From positions 61,211 through 125,210 of the forward strand of contig CAXHSA010000004.1 in the NCBI GenBank assembly GCA_964019055.1: DNA of 64,000 bases, in the 5' to 3' direction. How positions within the stretch are numbered: the stretch's first letter is position 1; every line of letters starts with the position of its first letter. A program made the position numbers and the translations under genes. The notes under the pieces were generated by a model, which was not told the DNA's origin, made no database searches, and worked only from the letters and a program-made list of their open reading frames with translations. Of this stretch, positions 8,429 through 19,939 are shown piece after piece. The DNA is from Anthopleura xanthogrammica (lineage: Eukaryota; Cnidaria; Anthozoa; Actiniaria; Actiniidae).

Positions 8429-11400
8429 GTGCGTTTAGCAGTGAAAACGTCGTGTTTGGACCAAGAGAAAATTCTCAGCAAAATTCCAATTTGGTCAGCA
8501 AAAAACAGTTTTTTTGACCAAAAAGCACCTATTCTCAGCCAAAACCCCATTTTTTTTCGCCAAAAAGTCGTGTTTTTATCTCAAGAGGTATTTTCAGGAG
8601 CAAAAAGTGGGGGTTTCAGCCAACCGGTCACGCCGTCAGCGAAAAACCTGGTTTTGAGACCAAAATAGCCATTTTTCAGTTTTTGGGGCTAAAAAGGTTT
8701 TTTTCCCAGCAAAACAGTGTTTTGGACACCGAAAATGTGCTTTTCTCGGCCAAAGGGTGCGTTTAGCAGTGAAAACGTCGTGTTTGGACCAAGAGAAAAT
8801 TCTCAGCAAAATTCCAATTTGGTCAGCAAAAAACAGTTTTTTTGACCAAAAAGCACCTATTCTCAGCCAAAACCCCATTTTTTTTCGCCAAAAAGTCGTG
8901 TTTTTATCTCAAGAGGTATTTTCAGGAGCAAAAAGTGGGGGTTTCAGCCAACCGGTCACGCCGTCAGCGAAAAACCTGGTTTTGAGAGCCAAAATAGCCA
9001 TTTTTCAGTTTTTGGGGCTAAAAAGGTTTTTTTCCCAGCAAAACAGTGTTTTGGACACCGAAAATGTGCTTTTCTCGGCCAAAGGGTGCGTTTAGCAGTG
9101 AAAACGTCGTGTTTGGACCAAGAGAAAATTCTCAGCAAAATTCCAATTTGCTCAGCAAAAAACAGTTTTTTTGACCAAAAAGCACCTATTCTCAGCCAAA
9201 AGCCCATTTTTTTTCGCCAAAAAGTCGTGTTTTTATCTCAAGAGGTATTTTCAGGAGCAAAAAGTGGGGGTTTCAGCCAACCGGTCACGCCGTCAGCGAA
9301 AAACCTGGTTTTGAGACCAAAATAGCCATTTTTCAGTTTTTGGGGCTAAAAAGGTTTTTTTCCCAGCAAAACAGTGTTTTGGACACCGAAAATGTGCTTT
9401 TCTCGGCCAAAGGGTGCGTTTAGCAGTGAAAACGTCGTGTTTGGACCAAGAGAAAATTCTCAGCAAAATTCCAATTTGGTCAGCAAAAAACAGTTTTTTT
9501 GACCAAAAAGCACCTATTCTCAGCCAAAACCCCATTTTTTTTCGCCAAAAAGTCGTGTTTTTATCTCAAGAGGGATTTTCAGGAGCAAAAAGTGGGGGTT
9601 TCAGCCAACCGGTCACGCCGTCAGCGAAAAACCTGGTTTTGAGAGCCAAAATAGCCATTTTTCAGGTTTTGGGGCTAAAAAGGTTTTTTTCCCAGCAAAA
9701 CAGTGTTTTGGACACCGAAAATGTTCTTTTCTCGGCCAAAGGGTGCGTTTAGCAGTGAAAACGTCGTGTTTGGACCAAGAGAAAATTCTCAGCAAAATTC
9801 CAATTTGCTCAGCAAAAAACAGTTTTTTTGACCAAAAAGCACCTATTCTCAGCCAAAACCCCATTTTTTTTCGCCAAAAAGTCGTGTTTTTATCTCAAGA
9901 GGTATTTTCAGGAGCAAAAAGTGGGGGTTTCAGCCAACCGGTCACGCCGTCAGCGAAAAACCTGGTTTTGAGAGCCAAAATAGCCATTTTTCAGTTTTTG
10001 GGGCTAAAAAGGTTTTTTTCCCAGCAAAACAGTGTTTTGGACACCGAAAATGTGCTTTTCTCGGCCAAAGGGTGCGTTTAGCAGTGAAAACGTCGTGTTT
10101 GGACCAAGAGAAAATTCTCAGCAAAATTCCAATTTGGTCAGCAAAAAACAGTTTTTTTGACCAAAAAGCACCTATTCTCAGCCAAAACCCCATTTTTTTT
10201 CGCCAAAAAGTCGTGTTTTTATCTCAAGAGGTATTTTCAGGAGCAAAAAGTGGGGGTTTCAGCCAACCGGTCACGCCGTCAGCGAAAAACCTGGTTTTGA
10301 GAGCCAAAATAGCCATTTTTCAGTTTTTGGGGCTAAAAAGGTTTTTTTCCCAGCAAAACAGTGTTTTGGACACCGAAAATGTGCTTTTCTCGGCCAAAGG
10401 GTGCGTTTAGCAGTGAAAACGTCGTGTTTGGACCAAGAGAAAATTCTCAGCAAAATTCCAATTTGGTCAGCAAAAAACAGTTTTTTTGACCAAAAAGCAC
10501 CTATTCTCAGCCAAAACCCCATTTTTTTTCGCCAAAAAGTCGTGTTTTTATCTCAAGAGGTATTTTCAGGAGCAAAAAGTGGGGGTTTCAGCCAACCGGT
10601 CACGCCGTCAGCGAAAAACCTGGTTTTGAGACCAAAATAGCCATTTTTCAGTTTTTGGGGCTAAAAAGGTTTTTTTCCCAGCAAAACAGTGTTTTGGACA
10701 CCGAAAATGTGCTTTTCTCGGCCAAAGGGTGCGTTTAGCAGTGAAAACGTCGTGTTTGGACCAAGAGAAAATTCTCAGCAAAATTCCAATTTGGTCAGCA
10801 AAAAACAGTTTTTTTGACCAAAAAGCACCTATTCTCAGCCAAAACCCCATTTTTTTTCGCCAAAAAGTCGTGTTTTTATCTCAAGAGGGATTTTCAGGAG
10901 CAAAAAGTGGGGGTTTCAGCCAACCGGTCACGCCGTCAGCGAAAAACCTGGTTTTGAGAGCCAAAATAGCCATTTTTCAGGTTTTGGGGCTAAAAAGGTT
11001 TTTTTCCCAGCAAAACAGTGTTTTGGACACCGAAAATGTTCTTTTCTCGGCCAAAGGGTGCGTTTAGCAGTGAAAACGTCGTGTTTGGACCAAGAGAAAA
11101 TTCTCAGCAAAATTCCAATTTGCTCAGCAAAAAACAGTTTTTTTGACCAAAAAGCACCTATTCTCAGCCAAAACCCCATTTTTTTTCGCCAAAAAGTCGT
11201 GTTTTTATCTCAAGAGGTATTTTCAGGAGCAAAAAGTGGGGGTTTCAGCCAACCGGTCACGCCGTCAGCGAAAAACCTGGTTTTGAGAGCCAAAATAGCC
11301 ATTTTTCAGTTTTTGGGGCTAAAAAGGTTTTTTTCCCAGCAAAACAGTGTTTTGGACACCGAAAATGTGCTTTTCTCGGCCAAAGGGTGCGTTTAGCAGT

Positions 11401-13360
11401 GAAAACGTCGTGTTTGGACCAAGAGAAAATTCTCAGCAAAATTCCAATTTGGTCAGCAAAAAACAGTTTTTTTGACCAAAAAGCACCTATTCTCAGCCAA
11501 AACCCCATTTTTTTTCGCCAAAAAGTCGTGTTTTTATCTCAAGAGGTATTTTCAGGAGCAAAAAGTGGGGGTTTCAGCCAACCGGTCACGCCGTCAGCGA
11601 AAAACCTGGTTTTGAGAGCCAAAATAGCCATTTTTCAGTTTTTGGGGCTAAAAAGGTTTTTTTCCCAGCAAAACAGTGTTTTGGACACCGAAAATGTGCT
11701 TTTCTCGGCCAAAGGGTGCGTTTAGCAGTGAAAACGTCGTGTTTGGACCAAGAGAAAATTCTCAGCAAAATTCCAATTTGGTCAGCAAAAAACAGTTTTT
11801 TTGACCAAAAAGCACCTATTCTCAGCCAAAACCCCATTTTTTTTTCGCCAAAAAGTCGTGTTTTTATCTCAAGAGGTATTTTCAGGAGCAAAAAGTGGGG
11901 GTTTCAGCCAACCGGTCACGCCGTCAGCGAAAAACCTGGTTTTGAGACCAAAATAGCCATTTTTCAGTTTTTGGGGCTAAAAAGGTTTTTTTCCCAGCAA
12001 AACAGTGTTTTGGACACCGAAAATGTGCTTTTCTCGGCCAAAGGGTGCGTTTAGCAGTGAAAACGTCGTGTTTGGACCAAGAGAAAATTCTCAGCAAAAT
12101 TCCAATTTGGTCAGCAAAAAACAGTTTTTTTGACCAAAAAGCACCTATTCTCAGCCAAAACCCCATTTTTTTTCGCCAAAAAGTCGTGTTTTTATCTCAA
12201 GAGGGATTTTCAGGAGCAAAAAGTGGGGGTTTCAGCCAACCGGTCACGCCGTCAGCGAAAAACCTGGTTTTGAGAGCCAAAATAGCCATTTTTCAGTTTT
12301 TGGGGCTAAAAAGGTTTTTTTCCCAGCAAAACAGTGTTTTGGACACCGAAAATGTGCTTTTCTCGGCCAAAGGGTGCGTTTAGCAGTGAAAACGTCGTGT
12401 TTGGACCAAGAGAAAATTCTCAGCAAAATTCCAATTTGCTCAGCAAAAAACAGTTTTTTTGACCAAAAAGCACCTATTCTCAGCCAAAACCCCATTTTTT
12501 TTTCGCCAAAAAGTCGTGTTTTTATCTCAAGAGGTATTTTCAGGAGCAAAAAGTGGGGGTTTCAGCCAACCGGTCACGCCGTCAGCGAAAAACCTGGTTT
12601 TGAGACCAAAATAGCCATTTTTCAGTTTTTGGGGCTAAAAAGGTTTTTTTCCCAGCAAAACAGTGTTTTGGACACCGAAAATGTGCTTTTCTCGGCCAAA
12701 GGGTGCGTTTAGCAGTGAAAACGTCGTGTTTGGACCAAGAGAAAATTCTCAGCAAAATTCCAATTTGGTCAGCAAAAAACAGTTTTTTTGACCAAAAAGC
12801 ACCTATTCTCAGCCAAAACCCCATTTTTTTTCGCCAAAAAGTCGTGTTTTTATCTCAAGAGGGATTTTCAGGAGCAAAAAGTGGGGGTTTCAGCCAACCG
12901 GTCACGCCGTCAGTGAAAAACCTGGTTTTGAGAGCCAAAATAGCCATTTTTCAGTTTTTGGGGCTAAAAAGGTTTTTTTCCCAGCAAAACAGTGTTTTGG
13001 ACACCGAAAATGTGCTTTTCTCGGCCAAAGGGTGCGTTTAGCAGTGAAAACGTCGTGTTTGGACCAAGAGAAAATTCTCAGCAAAATTCCAATTTGCTCA
13101 GCAAAAAACAGTTTTTTTGACCAAAAAGCACCTATTCTCAGCCAAAACCCCATTTTTTTTTCGCCAAAAAGTCGTGTTTTTATCTCAAGAGGTATTTTCA
13201 GGAGCAAAAAGTGGGGGTTTCAGCCAACCGGTCACGCCGTCAGCGAAAAACCTGGTTTTGAGACCAAAATAGCCATTTTTCAGTTTTTGGGGCTAAAAAG
13301 GTTTTTTTCCCAGCAAAACAGTGTTTTGGACACCGAAAATGTGCTTTTCTCGGCCAAAGG
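8429..13360. repeat. HOR block: 4-mer then 2-mer, M26-M40
   Basis: Three markers define the order: a 1-bp deletion (GAGACCAAAA instead of GAGAGCCAAAA), GGGATTTTC, and TTTGCTCAG. The 4-mer at 9414-10728 is repeated at 10729-12044 with all markers in register, including two rarer ones (CAGGTTTTGGGG and ATGTTCTTTTC); the only visible difference is one extra T in the second copy. The pattern then shortens to dimers at 12045-12702 and 12703-13360 (658 bp), in which one monomer has GGGATTTTC and the next has TTTGCTCAG, a nine-T run and the deletion. CAGTGAAAA at 12914 and ATGCG at 13361 are private to the last dimer or its edge. Confidence 0.88.
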
Positions 13361-16300
13361 ATGCGTTTAGCAGTGAAAACGTCGTGTTTGGACCAAGAGA
13401 AAATTCTCAGCAAAATTCCAATTTGGTCAGCAAAAAACAGTTTTTTTGACCAAAAAGCACCTATTCTCAGCCAAAACCCCATTTTTTTTCGCCAAAAAGT
13501 CGTGTTTTTATCTCAAGAGGTATTTTCAGGAGCAAAAAGTGGGGGTTTCAGCCAACCGGTCACGCCGTCAGCGAAAAACCTGGTTTTGAGAGCCAAAATA
13601 GCCATTTTTCAGTTTTTGGGGCTAAAAAGGTTTTTTTCCCAGCAAAACAGTGTTTTGGACACCGAAAATGTGCTTTTCTCGGCCAAAGGGTGCGTTTAGC
13701 AGTGAAAACGTCGTGTTTGGACCAAGAGAAAATTCTCAGCAAAATTCCAATTTGGTCAGCAAAAAACAGTTTTTTTGACCAAAAAGCACCTATTCTCAGC
13801 CAAAACCCCATTTTTTTTCGCCAAAAAGTCGTGTTTTTATCTCAAGAGGTATTTTCAGGAGCAAAAAGTGGGGGTTTCAGCCAACCGGTCACGCCGTCAG
13901 CGAAAAACCTGGTTTTGAGAGCCAAAATAGCCATTTTTCAGTTTTTGGGGCTAAAAAGGTTTTTTTCCCAGCAAAACAGTGTTTTGGACACCGAAAATGT
14001 GCTTTTCTCGGCCAAAGGGTGCGTTTAGCAGTGAAAACGTCGTGTTTGGACCAAGAGAAAATTCTCAGCAAAATTCCAATTTGGTCAGCAAAAAACAGTT
14101 TTTTTGACCAAAAAGCACCTATTCTCAGCCAAAACCCCATTTTTTTTTCGCCAAAAAGTCGTGTTTTTATCTCAAGAGGTATTTTCAGGAGCAAAAAGTG
14201 GGGGTTTCAGCCAACCGGTCACGCCGTCAGCGAAAAACCTGGTTTTGAGAGCCAAAATAGCCATTTTTCAGTTTTTGGGGCTAAAAAGGTTTTTTTCCCA
14301 GCAAAACAGTGTTTTGGACACCGAAAATGTGCTTTTCTCGGCCAAAGGGTGCGTTTAGCAGTGAAAACGTCGTGTTTGGACCAAGAGAAAATTCTCAGCA
14401 AAATTCCAATTTGGTCAGCAAAAAACAGTTTTTTTGACCAAAAAGCACCTATTCTCAGCCAAAACCCCATTTTTTTTCGCCAAAAAGTCGTGTTTTTATC
14501 TCAAGAGGTTTTTTCAGGAGCAAAAAGTGGGGATTTCAGCCAACCGGTCACGCCGTCAGCGAAAAACCTGGTTTTGAGAGCCAAAATAGCCATTTTTCAG
14601 TTTTTGGGGCTAAAAAGGTTTTTTTCCCAGCAAAACAGTGTTTTGGACACCGAAAATGTGCTTTTCTCGGCCAAAGGGAGCGTTTAGCAGTGAAAACGTC
14701 GTCTTTGGACCAAGAGAAAATTCTCAGCAAAATTCCAATTTGGTCAGCAAAAAACAGTTTTTTTGACCAAAAAGCACCTATTCTCAGCCAAAACCCCATT
14801 TTTTTTCGCCAAAAAGTCGTGTTTTTATCTCAAGAGGTATTTTCAGGAGCAAAAAGTGGGGGTTTCAGCCAACCGGTCACGCCGTCAGCGAAAAACCTGG
14901 TTTTGAGAGCCAAAATAGCCATTTTTCAGTTTTTGGGGCTAAAAAGGTTTTTTTCCCAGCAAAACAGTGTTTTGGACACCGAAAATGTGCTTTTCTCGGC
15001 CAAAGGGTGCGTTTAGCAGTGAAAACGTCGTGTTTGGACCAAGAGAAAATTCTCAGCAAAATTCCAATTTGGTCAGCAAAAAACAGTTTTTTTGACCAAA
15101 AAGCACCTATTCTCAGCCAAAACCCCATTTTTTTTCGCCAAAAAGTCGTGTTTTTATCTCAAGAGGTATTTTCAGGAGCAAAAAGTGGGGGTTTCAGCCA
15201 ACCGGTCACGCCGTCAGCGAAAAACCTGGTTTTGAGAGCCAAAATAGCCATTTTTCAGTTTTTGGGGCTAAAAAGGTTTTTTTCCCAGCAAAACAGTGTT
15301 TTGGACACCGAAAATGTGCTTTTCTCGGCCAAAGGGTGCGTTTAGCAGTGAAAACGTCGTGTTTGGACCAAGAGAAAATTCTCAGCAAAATTCCAATTTG
15401 GTCAGCAAAAAACAGTTTTTTTGACCAAAAAGCACCTATTCTCAGCCAAAACCCCATTTTTTTTCGCCAAAAAGTCGTGTTTTTATCTCAAGAGGTTTTT
15501 TCAGGAGCAAAAAGTGGGGGTTTCAGCCAACCGGTCACGCCGTCAGCGAAAAACCTGGTTTTGAGAGCCAAAATAGCCATTTTTCAGTTTTTGGGGCTAA
15601 AAAGGTTTTTTTCCCAGCAAAACAGTGTTTTGGAAACCGAAAATGTGCTTTTCTCGGCCAAAGGGTGCGTTTAGCAGTGAAAACGTCGTGTTTGGACCAA
15701 GAGAAAATTATCAGCAAAATTCCAATTTGGTCAGCAAAAAACAGTTTTTTTGACCAAAAAGCACCTATTCTCAGCCAAAACCCCATTTTTTTTCGCCAAA
15801 AAGTCGTGTTTTTATCTCAAGAGGTATTTTCAGGAGCAAAAAGTGGGGGTTTCAGCCAACCGGTCACGCCGTCAGCGAAAAACCTGGTTTTGAGAGCCAA
15901 AATAGCCATTTTTCAGTTTTTGGGGCTAAAAAGGTTTTTTTCCCAGCAAAACAGTGTTTTGGACACCGAAAATGTGCTTTTCTCGGCCAAAGGGAGCGTT
16001 TAGCAGTGAAAACGTCGTCTTTGGACCAAGAGAAAATTCTCAGCAAAATTCCAATTTGGTCAGCAAAAAACAGTTTTTTTGACCAAAAAGCACCTATTCT
16101 CAGCCAAAACCCCATTTTTTTTCGCCAAAAAGTCGTGTTTTTATCTCAAGAGGTATTTTCAGGAGCAAAAAGTGGGGGTTTCAGCCAACCGGTCACGCCG
16201 TCAGCGAAAAACCTGGTTTTGAGAGCCAAAATAGCCATTTTTCAGTTTTTGGGGCTAAAAAGGTTTTTTTCCCAGCAAAACAGTGTTTTGGACACCGAAA

Positions 16301-19300
16301 ATGTGCTTTTCTCGGCCAAAGGGTGCGTTTAGCAGTGAAAACGTCGTGTTTGGACCAAGAGAAAATTCTCAGCAAAATTCCAATTTGGTCAGCAAAAAAC
16401 AGTTTTTTTGACCAAAAAGCACCTATTCTCAGCCAAAAGCCCATTTTTTTTCGCCAAAAAGTCGTGTTTTTATCTCAAGAGGTATTTTCAGGAGCAAAAA
16501 GTGAAGGTTTCAGCCAACCGGTCACGCCGTCAGCGAAAAACCTGGTTTTGAGAGCCAAAATAGCCATTTTTCAGTTTTTGGGGCTAAAAAGGTTTTTTTC
16601 CCAGCAAAACAGTGTTTTGGACACCGAAAATGTGCTTTTCTCGGCCAAAGGGTGCGTTTAGCAGTGAAAACGTCGTGTTTGGACCAAGAGAAAATTCTCA
16701 GCAAAATTCCAATTTGGTCAGCAAAAAACAGTTTTTTTGACCAAAAAGCACCTATTCTCAGCCAAAACCCCATTTTTTTTCGCCAAAAAGTCGTGTTTTT
16801 ATCTCAAGAGGTATTTTCAGGAGCAAAAAGTGGGGGTTTCAGCCAACCGGTCACGCCGTCAGCGAAAAACCTGGTTTTGAGAGCCAAAATAGCCATTTTT
16901 CAGTTTTTGGGGCTAAAAAGGTTTTTTTCCCAGCAAAACAGTGTTTTGGACACCGAAAATGTGCTTTTCTCGGCCAAAGGGTGCGTTTAGCAGTGAAAAC
17001 GTCGTGTTTGGACCAAGAGAAAATTCTCAGCAAAATTCCAATTTGGTCAGCAAAAAAGTTTTTTTGACCAAAAAGCACCTATTCTCAGCCAAAACCCCAT
17101 TTTTTTTCGCCAAAAAGTCGTGTTTTTATCTCAAGAGGTATTTTCAGGAGCAAAAAGTGGGGGTTTCAGCCAACCGGTCACGCCGTCAGCGAAAAACCTG
17201 GTTTTGAGAGCCAAAATAGCCATTTTTCAGTTTTTGGGGCTAAAAAGGTTTTTTTCCCAGCAAAACAGTGTTTTGGACACCGAAAATGTGCTTTTCTCGG
17301 CCAAAGGGTGCGTTTAGCAGTGAAAACGTCGTGTTTGGACCAAGAGAAAATTCTCAGCAAAATTCCAATTTGGTCAGCAAAAAACAGTTTTTTTGACCAA
17401 AAAGCACCTATTCTCAGCCAAAACCCCATTTTTTTTTCGCCAAAAAGTCGTGTTTTTATCTCAAGAGGTATTTTCAGGAGCAAAAAGTGGGGGTTTCAGC
17501 CAACCGGTCACGCCGTCAGCGAAAAACCTGGTTTTGAGAGCCAAAATAGCCATTTTTCAGTTTTTGGGGCTAAAAAGGTTTTTTTCCCAGCAAAACAGTG
17601 TTTTGGACACCGAAAATGTGCTTTTCTCGGCCAAAGGGTGCGTTTAGCAGTGAAAACGTCGTGTTTGGACCAAGAGAAAATTCTCAGCAAAATTCCAATT
17701 TGGTCAGCAAAAAACAGTTTTTTTGACCAAAAAGCACCTATTCTCAGCCAAAACCCCATTTTTTTTCGCCAAAAAGTCGTGTTTTTATCTCAAGAGGTAT
17801 TTTCAGGAGCAAAAAGTGGGGGTTTCAGCCAACCGGTCACGCCGTCAGCGAAAAACCTGGTTTTGAGAGCCAAAATAGCCATTTTTCAGTTTTTGGGGCT
17901 AAAAAGGTTTTTTTCCCAGCAAAACAGTGTTTTGGACACCGAAAATGTGCTTTTCTCGGCCAAAGGGAGCGTTTAGCAGTGAAAACGTCGTCTTTGGACC
18001 AAGAGAAAATTCTCAGCAAAATTCCAATTTGGTCAGCAAAAAACAGTTTTTTTGACCAAAAAGCACCTATTCTCAGCCAAAACCCCATTTTTTTTCGCCA
18101 AAAAGTCGTGTTTTTATCTCAAGAGGTATTTTCAGGAGCAAAAAGTGGGGGTTTCAGCCAACCGGTCACGCCGTCAGCGAAAAACCTGGTTTTGAGAGCC
18201 AAAATAGCCATTTTTCAGTTTTTGGGGCTAAAAAGGTTTTTTTCCCAGCAAAACAGTGTTTTGGACACTGAAAATGTGCTTTTCTCGGCCAAAGGGTGCG
18301 TTTAGCAGTGAAAACGTCGTGTTTGGACCAAGAGAAAATTCTCAGCAAAATTCCAATTTGGTCAGCAAAAAACAGTTTTTTTGACCAAAAAGCACCTATT
18401 CTCAGCCAAAAGCCCATTTTTTTTCGCCAAAAAGTCGTGTTTTTATCTCAAGAGGTATTTTCAGGAGCAAAAAGTGGGGGTTTCAGCCAACCGGTCACGC
18501 CGTCAGCGAAAAACCTGGTTTTGAGAGCCAAAATAGCCATTTTTCAGTTTTTGGGGCTAAAAAGGTTTTTTTCCCAGCAAAACAGTGTTTTGGACACCGA
18601 AAATGTGCTTTTCTCGGCCAAAGGGTGCGTTTAGCAGTGAAAACGTCGTGTTTGGACCAAGAGAAAATTCTCAGCAAAATTCCAATTTGGTCAGCAAAAA
18701 ACAGTTTTTTTGACCAAAAAGCACCTATTCTCAGCCAAAACCCCATTTTTTTTCGCCAAAAAGTCGTGTTTTTATCTCAAGAGGTATTTTCAGGAGCAAA
18801 AAGTGGGGGTTTCAGCCAACCGGTCACGCCGTCAGCGAAAAACCTGGTTTTGAGAGCCAAAATAGCCATTTTTCAGTTTTTGGGGCTAAAAAGGTTTTTT
18901 TCCCAGCAAAACAGTGTTTTGGACACCGAAAATGTGCTTTTCTCGGCCAAAGGGAGCGTTTAGCAGTGAAAACGTCGTCTTTGGACCAAGAGAAAATTCT
19001 CAGCAAAATTCCAATTTGGTCAGCAAAAAACAGTTTTTTTGACCAAAAAGCACCTATTCTCAGCCAAAACCCCATTTTTTTTCGCCAAAAAGTCGTGTTT
19101 TTATCTCAAGAGGTATTTTCAGGAGCAAAAAGTGGGGGTTTCAGCCAACCGGTCACGCCGTCAGCGAAAAACCTGGTTTTGAGAGCCAAAATAGCCATTT
19201 TTCAGTTTTTGGGGCTAAAAAGGTTTTTTTCCCAGCAAAACAGTGTTTTGGACACCGAAAATGTGCTTTTCTTGGCCAAAGGGTGCGTTTAGCAGTTAAA

Positions 19301-19939
19301 ACGTCGTGTTTGGACCAAGAGAAAATTCTCAGCAAAATTCCAATTTGGTCAGCAAAAAACAGTTTTTTTGACCAAAAAGCACCTATTCTCAGCCAAAACC
19401 CCATTTTTTTTCGCCAAAAAGTCGTGTTTTTATCTCAAGAGGTATTTTCAGGAGCAAAAAGTGGGGGTTTCAGCCAACCGGTCACGCCGTCAGCGAAAAA
19501 CCTGGTTTTGAGAGCCAAAATAGCCATTTTTCAGTTTTTGGGGCTAAAAGGTTTTTTTCCCAGCAAAACAGTGTTTTGGACACCGAAAATGTGCTTTTCT
19601 CGGCCAAAGGGTGCGTTTAGCAGTGAAAACGTCGTGTTTGGACCAAGAGAAAATTCTCAGCAAAATTCCAATTTGGTCAGCAAAAAACAGTTTTTTTGAC
19701 CAAAAAGCACCTATTCTCAGCCAAAACCCCATTTTTTTTCGCCAAAAAGTCGTGTTTTTATCTCAAGAGGTATTTTCAGGAGCAAAAAGTGGGGGTTTCA
19801 GCCAACCGGTCACGCCGTCAGCGAAAAACCTGGTTTTGAGAGCCAAAATAGCCATTTTTCAGTTTTTGGGGCTAAAAAGGTTTTTTTCCCAGCAAAACAG
19901 TGTTTTGGACACCGAAAATGTGCTTTTCTCGGCCAAAGG
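13361..19939. repeat. Segment with a spaced two-SNP haplotype, M41-M60
   Basis: Copies starting at 14678, 15994, 17967 and 18954 carry GAGCG instead of GTGCG together with GTCTTTGG instead of GTGTTTGG about 25 bp downstream. The two changes always occur together. Spacings are 4, 6 and 3 monomers. A nine-T copy without the GAGACC deletion (14019 and 17308) precedes two of these by two monomers, so 14019-15006 and 17308-18295 appear to be related trimers. Other variants are GGTTTTTTCAGG near 14510 and 15496, AAAATTATC near 15710 and the 328-bp copy at 19283-19610. Confidence 0.82.
16981..17307. repeat. 327-bp monomer lacking CA in the hairpin loop (M52)
   Basis: The A-run and T-run of the main inverted repeat are separated here by G alone instead of CAG, a 2-bp loss near 17057. 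The change is private to this copy in the window. The rest of the monomer is consensus. Confidence 0.85.
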
